Positions 21,640-30,687 of a stretch of DNA of 64,000 nucleotides are shown here, one piece after another. Source of the stretch: 'Nostoc azollae' 0708 (GTDB lineage: Bacteria; Cyanobacteriota; Cyanobacteriia; Cyanobacteriales; Nostocaceae); NCBI RefSeq assembly GCF_000196515.1, contig NC_014248.1:4468001-4532000 (forward strand). Reading direction: 5' to 3'. Under the pieces are notes generated by a model, which was not told the origin of the DNA, searched no databases, and worked only from the letters and a program-made list of their open reading frames with translations. Positions within the stretch are counted from its first letter, which is position 1, and each line of letters opens with the position of its first letter. A program made the position numbers and the translations under genes.

Positions 21640-22183
21640 GATATTCCTTTTTCCTTTTGGGGAGTATTAATAGCTCATGGCGGTTTCAGATAATGCTTAT
21701 ATGAGTTGTGCCAAGGAATTGCATAATCAGTATCTACAGGGATATCGCTTCAGGAAAATGTATCGAATTTTTCTCAACAAGTAGGCTGGGAACTACGACA
21801 ATTTACAGCTTTGCTTTCGGGGATGAGAAGTCAAAAAAGCCAAGCGTCTATTCGAGGCTTATCCCGGCAAATTATAGTAGCAGCTAATACTTATGAGTTA
21901 AAAACTTTACCTCAAGCCAATCTGGAAGAACAAAAAGCCAATCTGGAAGAACAAATTTGACGCTTTGAATTACGCCAGCACTAATCCAAGAAGGATGATT
22001 CCTGTTGGGTTTCAACTCAGATTGTTGACGTAAGATTTACAACCATTTCCTAACGATGAAGATATAGCAACAACACCTGTAGAAGAATTGTCTGTGGAGG
22101 AGATGTTGGAATCGGGTGAAGGCTGGGTTTGGGAAGTGATGCCTTTTCCAGACGAATATGAGCGCGAAATTTTGCGTTTTTAG
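21640..22183 (+). pseudogene. DUF1822-like protein remnant (tentative)
   Basis: Fragments in shifting frames read PFWGVLIAHGG, FSQQVGWELRQFTALLSGM, SIRGLSRQIIVAANTYELK, then QPFPNDEDIATTPVEELSV and WVWEVMPFPDEYEREIL-RF before a stop. An ending of this style occurs in DUF1822-type cyanobacterial proteins. A 21-bp direct duplication (agccaatctggaagaacaaa, twice) sits near 21920-21955. Many stops and frameshifts; surely non-functional. Confidence 0.4.
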
Positions 22184-22477
22184 GCTGATTTTACAGGTTT
22201 AATGGCAGCTATTTAGATAATTGCACTACTTCCTAAAGTGAGCGCCGCAGGTATGAAGGCAATCCAACAACTGTATAGTATTAATACTATCAGGCAAATC
22301 CCGTATACACTCAGCAATGCTGCCCCAACGGCCAAGCCTAAATAAGTGGGTTGTCGGAAATAAGCAGCAAGTAAACTCCCTGTTATCGCCCAACTCCAAA
22401 TCCAAATCACTTCACCCCAGACATTCCAAGCCCATAACAGAGGCAGTCCATCTAAACCTGCACTCAACAACTGACTA

Positions 22478-23386
22478 AGAGGCTATTGATAAACTAAATG
22501 TAAAGGGGAGTAGAAAAGGAATGTTGGAAGGATAGGATACATAAGATGTAGTGTATTTACATAGCTACTGATGGAACGAAAGTCTTACCCCACAGACTTA
22601 ACTGATATGGAGTGGGAAATCCTGGCCACATTGATTCCACCAGCCAAAGAAGGAGGGCATCCACCCACAACAGATATGGGTGAAATATGTAATGCCATCT
22701 ATTATCATTTGAAAACTGGATGTCAATGGAATATGCTTCCAGGTGACTTCCCGCCAAGGTCAACGGTATATAGCTATTACAGTAAATGGCAGGGCCAGGG
22801 GGTTTGGGAAAAATTCAACCATACATTGGGTGGTCAAGTTCGCTCGGAATTAGGTAAATCAACACAACCTACCGCGCTCGCCGCAGACAGTCAGTCGGTC
22901 AACACTGACCAAAAAAAGGGGATGTGTATGGTTTTGACGGATGTAAAAAGGTAAAAGGAAGAAAGGGGCATACTTTAGTTGATAGCCTGGGACTTGTGTT
23001 GAAAGTTGTTGTTAGTGAAGCGAATGCCCCAGAACGAATACTTGCTGCCTATGCACTAATGGAACTGCTAGAGAAACCCACAGAATTATTGGAAAAAGTC
23101 CAAGTTTTATGGGTTGATTCCGGTTATGAAGGTGATAAATTTGGACTTGCAGTTTGGTTCATGATTCAAGCTCATGTTGAAGTCATAGGACCTACTGAGT
23201 AAGAATTTAAAGTTTTACCACAACCCTGGGTAGTAGAAAGAACATTTGGGTGGTTTAACCAATATCATCGTCTAAGCAAGGATTATGAGCGTTTAACACA
23301 AATGAGCGAAGGGGCTATATATGCTCTTATGACTAGAATTATGCTACTTCCTCTTCTCTCCTAAACATTTACTTTATAAATCATCT
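22478..23386 (+). mobile_element. IS5-family insertion sequence, copy 2
   Basis: Ends agaggctattgataaa and ataaatcatct match copy 1 at 9627-10539 in opposite orientation. Internal identity is very high. The flanks (CTA before, GTG after) do not form a duplication, consistent with a deletion on one side. Confidence 0.9.
22571..23364 (+). pseudogene. IS5-family transposase, copy 2 (-1 frameshift, one nonsense)
   Basis: ORF A (22571-22954) ends DQKKGMCMV; at 22911-22918 the bases A AAA AAG fall in the 0 frame as caA-AAA-AAG, a canonical -1 slippery site, followed by GGG. A -1 shift gives GDVYGFDGCKKVKGRKGHTLV, the start of ORF B. ORF B carries the Asp motif WVDSGYEGDKF and the Glu motif [18 protein letters not shown]. 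Copy 2 is inactivated by TAA at 23200 where copy 1 has CAA. The fused product would be about 265 residues. Confidence 0.88.
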
Positions 23387-23689
23387 GTGCTTGTAAAAAG
23401 ACTCCTGCCATTTCCTGTAGTTGGCTGCGGTTAACTTATTCATAACTAGGCGCACTCAGAGCGATTTGAGCTTTGGGATAGCGTTCTAGTAAATCCCACA
23501 AATGCCAAGGAAGTTTTTGCAGTCTCAGGTCATTAGACACGTTGGAAAATTTAGAAAGGCTTATGTGTGTGGCTTTCCATAGTGTTAAGATTATGAAAGA
23601 GCCAAGGAAAGAATAAGGGTTGGGAATAGTTAATGATAGGGACTATCCATAAAGATGTTGATGACGAATTCATAACTGACCTCATATCC

Positions 23690-24290
23690 ATAACATGTAT
23701 GAAATGGGCAAAACTAATGAACCAATTCCTAATGTGACTAAACCACAAATAGTTAGTAAGAATTACTTGTGAGTAAATTGGGGAATTCAGGGGAAATCTT
23801 TGTTGAGGTACCCGGAATATTTTTACAAGTCTAATGACGTGTTCAACAAAAATACCCTTGGTGGAAAACTCTTTGTTTCCTGCCTTTTGTTCTGAGTCGC
23901 CATGGCATAATCGCTATCATGTTTTTCTACCTGTTCACGGAGACTAGGAGGGAAAACATCTCGTAATATCTCTAGCTAGTAATGAAATGTGTCCTTTGCT
24001 TCCGTTTTCCATATACCGAAATGTAAACCTAAAACCTCAAATGTTGGCATCTTCCTCAAATAGAACAAGGATAGACATACCTATTCTTTTATCTCTAGTT
24101 TCCCTTTCCCCCCTGCTCCTTTCTGATTTATACCTATCTTTTTACTTTCTATGTCACCTTGAAGTTTTTCTTGAAGTCTTTTATGCTGCATTTCACCTTG
24201 GGCTAACAAGTCTTGAAACTGATGGTTAGTTATTCCCTGTATTTGCTTTGTACGATGTGGATATTCTTGAATATAGTTAATTTAGTGGAT
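23690..24290 (-). pseudogene. Transposase remnant (HTH_Tnp_4 / DDE_Tnp_4 type)
   Basis: Minus-strand pieces: YIQEYPHRTKQIQGITNHQF, LRKMPTFEVLGLHFGIWKTEA, LEILRDVFPPSLREQVEKHD, and the C-terminal VIRLVKIFRVPQQRFPLNS with YSQVILT. PTFEVLGLHFGI is the helix-turn-helix of this family and VKIFRV...RF..N...Y..VIL its C-terminal end. The DDE core between them is deleted, and stops are frequent. It is not related to the IS5 or IS701 copies nearby. Confidence 0.7.
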
Positions 24291-24575
24291 TTTTCCTTTT
24301 GGTAGACGGTCAAAATTTCCTTCTACCATTTTTTTCACACCAAGTTAATTTTCCTGACAGGTCTATTAGGGTATATGTAAATAGGTGACAGGTGACAGAG
24401 ATCAATTCAGAATTTTAAGATTTGTCAAGCTTCTCTAGACTCTCTAGCTAACTGGATGGTTTAAACTGAATGTAATAGGACTCTCAGCCAAAAATTAGTA
24501 AAGACCAACAATAATTTACTAATTTCTAGCGGAAATGCCCTCAACCTTCCTTGGGAAGTGGAAAGAGCAACAGCT

Positions 24576-25166
24576 ATGCTTAACAAATCCGTCAATTCTG
24601 GTCTTTTAGGTTTACTTGCTGCTTTATCCCTAAACCACAGCGTCCAAGCCCAACAAAACCAACAGTCACCATTTACCCGTGCTAGTGAGACTAACACCAG
24701 TCCGCAGCAGCAGGGAGATCAGCATTTCGTGAAAATGATGGTTCACCACGACCAAAAAACGATAAAAATCGCGGATTTGGCGTTACAGAAGGCGAAAAAT
24801 CCGCAAATCAAAGTATTGGCAACCCAGATCAAAACCGACCAAACCAAAGAAATTGAGCAATTGCAAGCTTTGTACAAACAGTTGTATCGCACAGAAGTTA
24901 CTGCTAATGCCATGAACTGTATGGGAATGGGTCAAGGTCAGGGAATGGGAAAAATGATGAGTTTAGAATCTTTGCAAAATTCCCCTAACTTTGACCAGGA
25001 ATTTCTGCAAGGAATGATTTAACATCAGCAAATGTGTATGAACATGGCCAAGAAAGCTTCCGAAACTGCTACTGTGCCACAAATTCGTGACTTCGCTCAA
25101 GCTATCATCAAAACGCAAACTGCTCAAATTCAAAAGTTGGAACAGTTGTCTCCATCTGAATCTTAA
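24576..25166 (+). pseudogene. DUF305 protein, one in-frame stop
   Basis: From ATG 24576 the product starts with a signal peptide (LLGLLAALSLNHSVQA) and has DUF305 features: DQHFVKMMVHHDQKTIKIADLAL and, after Met-rich MNCMGMGQGQGMGKMMS, the second half GMI-stop-HQQMCMNMAKKASETA. The stop is TAA at 25020; the frame continues to TAA 25164. The family has two His-His-rich helices and Met-rich loops, is periplasmic, and usually travels with copper genes, as here. A single CAA to TAA change would explain the break. A GTG at 24558 is a less likely start. Confidence 0.85.
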
Positions 25167-25188
25167 TTTCTTTCACTCATTTAAAGTT

Positions 25189-25383
25189 ATGACAATCAAA
25201 CTTACAGTTCCAGGAATGGCTTGTCCTGCTTGTGCCAATAATATTACCAATGCAGTCAAAGCTATAGATGCTAACGCTAATGTTAAAGCTGACCCTAAAA
25301 CCAAGCTTGTTAATGTAGATACTCAAGCTTCAGAAACTGCAATTAAACAAGCATTAGTTGCTGCTGGTTATCCTCCGGCTTAA
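25189..25383 (+). CDS. copZ: Copper chaperone, HMA domain
   Basis: A 64-residue heavy-metal-associated protein: [20 protein letters not shown] has the CxxC metal site (CPAC), and the rest completes one ferredoxin-like fold ending LVAAGYPPA. It should carry Cu(I) to the neighbouring P-type ATPase. It lies 22 bases after the DUF305 gene and about 110 bases before copA. The ATG at 25189 is the only one that gives a proper HMA N-terminus. It appears intact. Confidence 0.9.
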   Translation: MTIKLTVPGMACPACANNITNAVKAIDANANVKADPKTKLVNVDTQASETAIKQALVAAGYPPA

Positions 25384-25492
25384 AAATCAGTTATCAGTTA
25401 TCAGTTATCAGTGGAAAAAGGCAAAAACCTTGAGGTGGAAGGTTAATTTTTCGTACCTCTGCTTCCCCTATTCCCTATTCCCTATTCCTTAT

Positions 25493-27772
25493 ATGGATAA
25501 TCTCACTCTCAAACTTCGGGGTATGAGTTGTGCTTCCTGCGCTAATAATGTTGAACAGGCAATACTTGCAGTTCCTGGTGTGATTGATTGCAGTGTTAGC
25601 TTTGGTGCAGAACAAGCAACTATTAATTATGACGAAAAACAGACAAATGTAGAAAAAATTCAAGCTGCTATTGATGCTGCTGGTTATTCTTCTTTTTCGC
25701 TACTAGAAGAACAAGATGAAGATGATTCCGAACAGGTAATTCGGCTGGCAGAACAACAAGAATTAAAACGTAAATTATGGACATGTAGTGTAATTAGTAG
25801 CCTGTTATTTTTTGGTTCCTTACCGATGATGATGGGGTTAAGTTTATCTTTTGTTCCAGATTATTTACATCATCCTTGGTTGCAGTTGGTATTAACAACA
25901 CCAGTAGAATTTTGGTGTGGCTGGTCTTTTTTTCGTAATGGGTGTAAGTCTTTGAAACACCATACAGCAACTATGGATACTTTAATTGCACTGGGTACAG
26001 GTGCAGCTTATTTATATTCTTTAGTGGTTACGCTTTTCCCTGATTTTTTTATTACCCAGGGTTTGCAAACTCATGTTTATTATGAAGTTGCAGCAATGGT
26101 AGTGACATTAATTCTCTTGGGGAGGTTTTTGGAACATCGTGCTAGGGGACAAACTTCCGAAGCTATTTGCAAATTGATGGGAATGCAAGCGGAAACGGCT
26201 AGGGTGATGCGTGATGAGGTGGAAATAGATATTCCTATTAAGGACGTGAAAATTAATGATGTGGTTTTGGTGCGTCCTGGGGAAACAATTCCGGTTGATG
26301 GGGAAGTTATTGATGGGAGTTCGACGGTGGATGAGGCTATGGTAACGGGTGGAAGTTTACCTGTAAAGAAGCAACCGGGAGATGAAGTAATTGGAGCGAC
26401 AATTAATAAAACTGGTAGTTTTAAGTTTAGGGCAACTAGGGTAGCAAAGGATACATTTCTGGCGCAAATTGTCAGATTAGTACAAGAAGCGCAAGGTTCA
26501 AAAGCACCTATTCAACGGTTAGCGGATCAGGTGACGGGGTGGTTTGTACCTGGTGTAATTGCGATCGCGATCGCAACTTTTGTAATCTGGTTTAATCTGA
26601 CAGGTAACTTTACTCTGGCAATGATGACAATGGTGGGTGTGTTAATTATCGCCTGTCCCTGTGCTTTGGGTTTAGCCACTCCTACTTCTGTGATGGTTGG
26701 AACTGGTAAAGGTGCAGAAAATGGCATTTTAATTAAAGATGCTCAAAGTTTAGAGTCAGCACACAAAATTCAAACTATTGTCCTTGATAAAACCGGGACT
26801 TTAACTCAAGGTAAACCGACTGTTACAGATTTTGCCACTGTTCAAGGTACAGTAAATCAAAATGAACTGGAATTGTTAAAGTTAGCTGCATCTGTAGAAA
26901 GAAATTCTGAGCATCCTTTAGCGGAAGCAGTGGTAAAATATGCCGAATTTCAAGAGGTGAGTTTAGCAGAAGTTGAGGATTTTGTAGCTATTGCTGGGAG
27001 TGGTGTACAAGGAATTGTTAATGATCATTTGTTACAAATCGGTACAGAACGCTGGTTAACGGAATTAGGCATTAATACAGATTCTTTGCAAGAATATCAA
27101 CCTGGTTGGGAAGTGGGAGGGAAAACGGTGATTTTAATTGCTATTGATGGGCAATTAGAAGGGATAATGGGTATTGCTGATGCCCTTAAACCTTCCTCTG
27201 CCAAAGCGGTGAAAGCACTCCAAAAGTTGGGTTTAGAAGTGGTCATGTTAACAGGAGATAATCGCGCTACAGCGGATGCGGTCGCACATCAAGTTGGTAT
27301 TACCCAAGTTTTTGCCCAAGTTCGTCCAGACCAAAAAGCAGCTATTATTAAGTCATTGCAACACTGGGGACTGGGGAAGAAAATTCAACATCGAAAATCC
27401 AAAATTGTAGCGATGGTGGGAGATGGAATTAATGATGCACCAGCATTAGTGCAAGCAGATGTGGGAATAGCTATTGGCACAGGAACAGATGTAGCGATGG
27501 CAGCAAGTGATATTACCCTAATTTCTGGAGACTTGGAAGCAATTGTCACCGCTATTCAACTCAGTCGCGCTACCATGAATAATATTCAGCAAAATCTCCT
27601 CTTTGCTTTTATTTACAATATCATTGGTATTCCCATTGCCGCTGGTATTCTCTACCCTATTTTTGGTTGGTTACTAAACCCAATTATCGCCGGTGCAGCA
27701 ATGGCATTTTCTTCCGTTTCTGTAGTTACTAATGCTTTAAGATTGCGTAACTTTCAAGCAGGAATCAATTAA
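25493..27772 (+). CDS. copA: Copper-translocating P-type ATPase (altered TGE motif)
   Basis: P1B ATPase of 759 residues. An N-terminal HMA domain has CASC ([10 protein letters not shown], about residue 10), followed by membrane segments, the CPC metal-binding triad at residues 388-390 (IIACPCALG), the DKTGT phosphorylation motif (Asp432), SEHPLAEAV, and [10 protein letters not shown]. The actuator motif, normally TGES, reads TGGS: residue 287 is Gly (GGA at 26351-26353). That Glu is needed for dephosphorylation in P-type ATPases, so the pump may be impaired despite an open frame. Start at ATG 25493 matches the family. Copper export is inferred from CPC and neighbours. Confidence 0.92.
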   Translation: MDNLTLKLRGMSCASCANNVEQAILAVPGVIDCSVSFGAEQATINYDEKQTNVEKIQAAIDAAGYSSFSLLEEQDEDDSEQVIRLAEQQELKRKLWTCSVISSLLFFGSLPMMMGLSLSFVPDYLHHPWLQLVLTTPVEFWCGWSFFRNGCKSLKHHTATMDTLIALGTGAAYLYSLVVTLFPDFFITQGLQTHVYYEVAAMVVTLILLGRFLEHRARGQTSEAICKLMGMQAETARVMRDEVEIDIPIKDVKINDVVLVRPGETIPVDGEVIDGSSTVDEAMVTGGSLPVKKQPGDEVIGATINKTGSFKFRATRVAKDTFLAQIVRLVQEAQGSKAPIQRLADQVTGWFVPGVIAIAIATFVIWFNLTGNFTLAMMTMVGVLIIACPCALGLATPTSVMVGTGKGAENGILIKDAQSLESAHKIQTIVLDKTGTLTQGKPTVTDFATVQGTVNQNELELLKLAASVERNSEHPLAEAVVKYAEFQEVSLAEVEDFVAIAGSGVQGIVNDHLLQIGTERWLTELGINTDSLQEYQPGWEVGGKTVILIAIDGQLEGIMGIADALKPSSAKAVKALQKLGLEVVMLTGDNRATADAVAHQVGITQVFAQVRPDQKAAIIKSLQHWGLGKKIQHRKSKIVAMVGDGINDAPALVQADVGIAIGTGTDVAMAASDITLISGDLEAIVTAIQLSRATMNNIQQNLLFAFIYNIIGIPIAAGILYPIFGWLLNPIIAGAAMAFSSVSVVTNALRLRNFQAGIN

Positions 27773-28024
27773 ATGTTGAATCAAAAAAAATTCTGGATGA
27801 TGCTTGCCTGTTTAGTGCTATTGACATCAAGCCCCGCATCAGCAAAAATATCCAATTCTCATTCACCACACAATCAGCAATTGCAACATATTGAAAAACC
27901 TTTAGGTGTGAAAATTGCTCTAACTACTGGTGGTTTAGGTTTAATGGGCATAGAATTATGGTGGTTTATTTTCAGTAAGTCCATTGCCGGAGTCAAGACT
28001 CAGCGTGCAGGAGAGAGGAAATAA
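27773..28024 (+). CDS. Small membrane-anchored protein after copA
   Basis: Starts on the base after the copA stop codon. An N-terminal signal or anchor (FWMMLACLVLLTSSPASA) is followed by HSPHNQQLQHIEKPLGVKIA and a second hydrophobic stretch (LTTGGLGLMGIELWWFIF). In related genomes a protein starting this way seems to continue into a cupredoxin domain, which would need His/Cys/Met ligands. Here it stops after 83 residues with a short basic tail, so it may be a truncated cupredoxin-like protein. I am not certain of the full-length family. Confidence 0.5.
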   Translation: MLNQKKFWMMLACLVLLTSSPASAKISNSHSPHNQQLQHIEKPLGVKIALTTGGLGLMGIELWWFIFSKSIAGVKTQRAGERK

Positions 28025-28051
28025 ATAATCACCGATCACCAATCACCTAAT

Positions 28052-28468
28052 TTATTTCTGAATAATTGGACAAATACTATCTTCTAGTTTAGTTTTTAAA
28101 TTCTGCCAACCTGAAAGTAATTGGTTAATTTCTGAACGTAAAGTTAATAATTGCTCAATTTGATGATCAATCTGTAATAATTTTTCTTGCAACTTTTCAT
28201 GAATGTCATAACAAGGAGGTTGTCCGTGATCATAGACTTTCAATATATCTAGAATTTCTTCCAAAGTTAAACCTAAATGTTGCGCTCTTTTAATAAAAAC
28301 TAATCTCGTTAATACATCCGCAGTCAACTGACGATAGCCTCCTTTTGTGCGTGCTTATGATTGAATTAACCCTAGACTTTCATAATAGCGAATTGTCCTG
28401 ATAGGAACGCCACTTTTTTCTGTTACCTGACCAACTAAAAGTAGTTATTTATCTTGAATTAACACCAT
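28052..28468 (-). pseudogene. MerR-family metal regulator, two in-frame stops
   Basis: From ATG 28468 the frame reads MVLIQDK, stop, LLLVGQVTEKSGVPIRTIRYYESLGLIQS, stop, ARTKGGYRQLTADVLTRLVF and onwards without further breaks to a stop at 28052. GVPIRTIRYYESLGLI is the MerR helix-turn-helix; the C-terminal PPCYDIHEKL and ICPII have the Cys positions of CueR-like copper sensors. The second stop replaces what is normally a charged codon (GAA to TAA). The remaining 91-residue open piece lacks the DNA-binding half. It converges on the copper genes it probably controlled. Confidence 0.85.
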
Positions 28469-28645
28469 AGAATTCCCAACTGTTGTTCTTATTATGACAT
28501 ACAATAAGAGACAGGTCACAGGTAAGAGTTTTTCTTAGTTATGTATTACTAATTCCCCATTCATGAAGTACCAAAGATAACTGTTTTTCTGAGCTTGCCA
28601 TGATATTTCTAGATTAACCGCTTGACTGCTAGTTAAACCCTAAAA

Positions 28646-29749
28646 ATGAACGTCAACGCTGAAAATGTGAACTACGCAAGGAAACCTAAGATTTTCAATC
28701 AACCAGAGCGTTTTATTGAGGGGTGGTATTGGGTAATACCCTCAATAAAATTGCGAGTTGGTGAAGTTAAACCTGTGACAATTTTGGGTAGAGATTTAGT
28801 AATTTATCGTGGTGAAGATAGACAAGCAGTAATTTTTGATGCTTACTGCCCACATATGGGTGCTCATCTTGCGGAAGGCAAAGTTGAGGGTAATGAACTA
28901 CGCTGTTTTTTTCATCATTGGAAATATGATACAGAAGGTTTCTGTGTTGAAGTTCCTTGTTTAGATGAACCAATTAATGTTAAAGTCAAAACTTGGCCTA
29001 CCGCAGAAAAATATGGGCTGGTTTGGGTTTGGACTGGAGAAACACCACAACAACCGTTACCATTTATTACTGAGTTAGAACTTGAGGAATGTGATAGTGC
29101 TTTTGGTTCACAGTTTATCACAAACTGTCACCCGAATGTTGTCATGGTTAATGCTATAGACGCGCAACATTTTAATACGGTTCACAATCTATTATCAGAA
29201 TTTAATCTTGAAAAACAGGAACTGAACGAAAATGCTATTACCTTCAGTAATCATACACAGGAAAAGCCTAAATTTTGGTTAATTAAACTGATATTTCCTT
29301 TCTACAAAAAACCTGTGATTTATGATCTTTGCTATTGGTATGGGACTACGGGAATGGTGACAGTTGGTACAGAATTCTTACATTTCCACATTATGTTTGC
29401 TTTGCGTCTGATTGAAGGTGGAAAAACAGAAGGTCTAATCATCTTTATTGCTGAAAAACGCCGTGGTATTTTCGGTTGGCTTTATAATCGTTTTATCCTG
29501 TGGCTGAGTAAGTTTTTAGCTCAATACTTCATCAAAAATGATAGTAAGATTTTCCAGACTATTCAGTTTAACTTAAAATCTCCCATCGAGCTTGATCAGC
29601 CTATAGTACAATTCATTAACCACTTAGAAGGACAGAAAGCTTTGAAATGGGGAAGTTGGAATTTAGAGAGAGTTCGTGATGGTGAGGTGCGAGAGATAGA
29701 AAAACGAGAAAACCGCGAAAAATGGCGTGATGAGCTAGTTAATGATTGA
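28646..29749 (+). CDS. Rieske-type non-heme iron oxygenase
   Basis: A 367-residue terminal oxygenase. The Rieske [2Fe-2S] cluster ligands are Cys68, His70, Cys87 and His90 (CPH ... CFFH). The mononuclear iron site begins D172-x2-H175-x4-H180 (DAQHFNTVH). The arrangement resembles 3-ketosteroid hydroxylase and PaO-like monooxygenases, but the substrate cannot be read from sequence. A C-terminal charged tail is present. No ferredoxin or reductase gene is adjacent. A strong hairpin follows the stop. Confidence 0.85.
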   Translation: MNVNAENVNYARKPKIFNQPERFIEGWYWVIPSIKLRVGEVKPVTILGRDLVIYRGEDRQAVIFDAYCPHMGAHLAEGKVEGNELRCFFHHWKYDTEGFCVEVPCLDEPINVKVKTWPTAEKYGLVWVWTGETPQQPLPFITELELEECDSAFGSQFITNCHPNVVMVNAIDAQHFNTVHNLLSEFNLEKQELNENAITFSNHTQEKPKFWLIKLIFPFYKKPVIYDLCYWYGTTGMVTVGTEFLHFHIMFALRLIEGGKTEGLIIFIAEKRRGIFGWLYNRFILWLSKFLAQYFIKNDSKIFQTIQFNLKSPIELDQPIVQFINHLEGQKALKWGSWNLERVRDGEVREIEKRENREKWRDELVND

Positions 29750-29773
29750 AAATCCCGCCTTTGAACAATAAAA

Positions 29774-29796
29774 ATGAAGTGGTTTTGCCACTTCAT
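29774..29796 (+). terminator. Hairpin after the Rieske oxygenase
   Basis: atgaagtgg-ttttg-ccacttcat, a perfect 9-bp stem with a 5-base loop, 24 bases after the stop codon. Likely a terminator. Confidence 0.6.
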
Positions 29797-30687
29797 CAAT
29801 TCCCAGGTAGAACCTTAGCAATGAGTATAACGACTAGCAATATTTAAAAATGTATACAATAGAACAAACTTTAAAATTATTCTCTATGTCAATTCTTTTA
29901 TTGCTATACAAAATTTGATTCCTCTTCTGTGTGATACAAAGAAGATGTGGTCCTTTTACTTAAAAACTCCCTGTATCTATAATCTTCCTCTTCGAGAAAT
30001 TTACCAATTTTCAATGGAATGAAGTAATCGGATTCGGCTTATTTGTTCCTATATTTTCTTTGATTCATGTCGTCTCTCACTTGCTAACTAGTGGTGGAAA
30101 ATAAATTGTACATTTAGAGGAGGGAAAAGGGAACATATAAGCAATACAGAGATTTCTGTTTTTCCTAAAAATGTTTAATTAGTTTTGTCCAGGTACTTAT
30201 TAGTCCACAATATAAGTAGTAGTGCAAAATAAATTGCACATTTCGAGAAGGGAACAGGGAAGGGCAAACACGGAACAGAAAAAGATTCTAGGGATTTTTA
30301 TTTTTTGGCAAAATGTATAAAGTGTTTGAGTTTTAATGGTAAGCTGTCACGCATCTAGTATTTTAACCCGAACTAGGCTCTATAAGAGTCTTAGCCTCCA
30401 AATTATCCAATTTAAATGCGCTACAGCTTATCCCTCTTTCGTCAAACTAGGAATTACAAAAATAATTTCCTAATTTTCACGCTCCAGATGTATAAAGGTT
30501 TGAACATTTTATTACTAACAAAATATGGTGAACATTTTGAAACATTAATAAATCGCTAAAACCCTTGTTAAATAAAGGTCTCAAATTTGTATTGCCGAAA
30601 GTGATGAAAGAGGGTTATCAAGGCTTATTTTTTGGATATTATCAACTTTGAACACTCTTCAAGTATTGATATCTATAGGTTTTAGGT
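29797..30687. other. 890-bp region without a gene
   Basis: No supported gene. A loose direct repeat is seen: aaataaattgtacattta-gaggaggga near 30100 and aaataaattgcacatttcgagaaggga near 30225. AT-rich, probably decayed sequence or long flanks. Confidence 0.45.

Larger units (their letters stand above)
22213..23545 (-). pseudogene. CHAT/CHASE2 sensor protein remnant, split by IS5 copy 2
   Basis: Upstream of the IS (minus-strand sense, 23545-23387) is NDLRLQKLPWHLWDLLERYP with AQIALSAPSYE, the motif that opens the CHAT region of cyanobacterial CHAT-CHASE2 proteins. Downstream of the IS (22470-22213) is an 85-residue C-terminal membrane piece (WNVWGEVIWIWSWAITGSLL ... YSCWIAFIPAALTL), typical of the CHASE2 membrane end. 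The 500 or more residues normally between them are missing, so a large deletion accompanied or followed the insertion. Confidence 0.65.
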
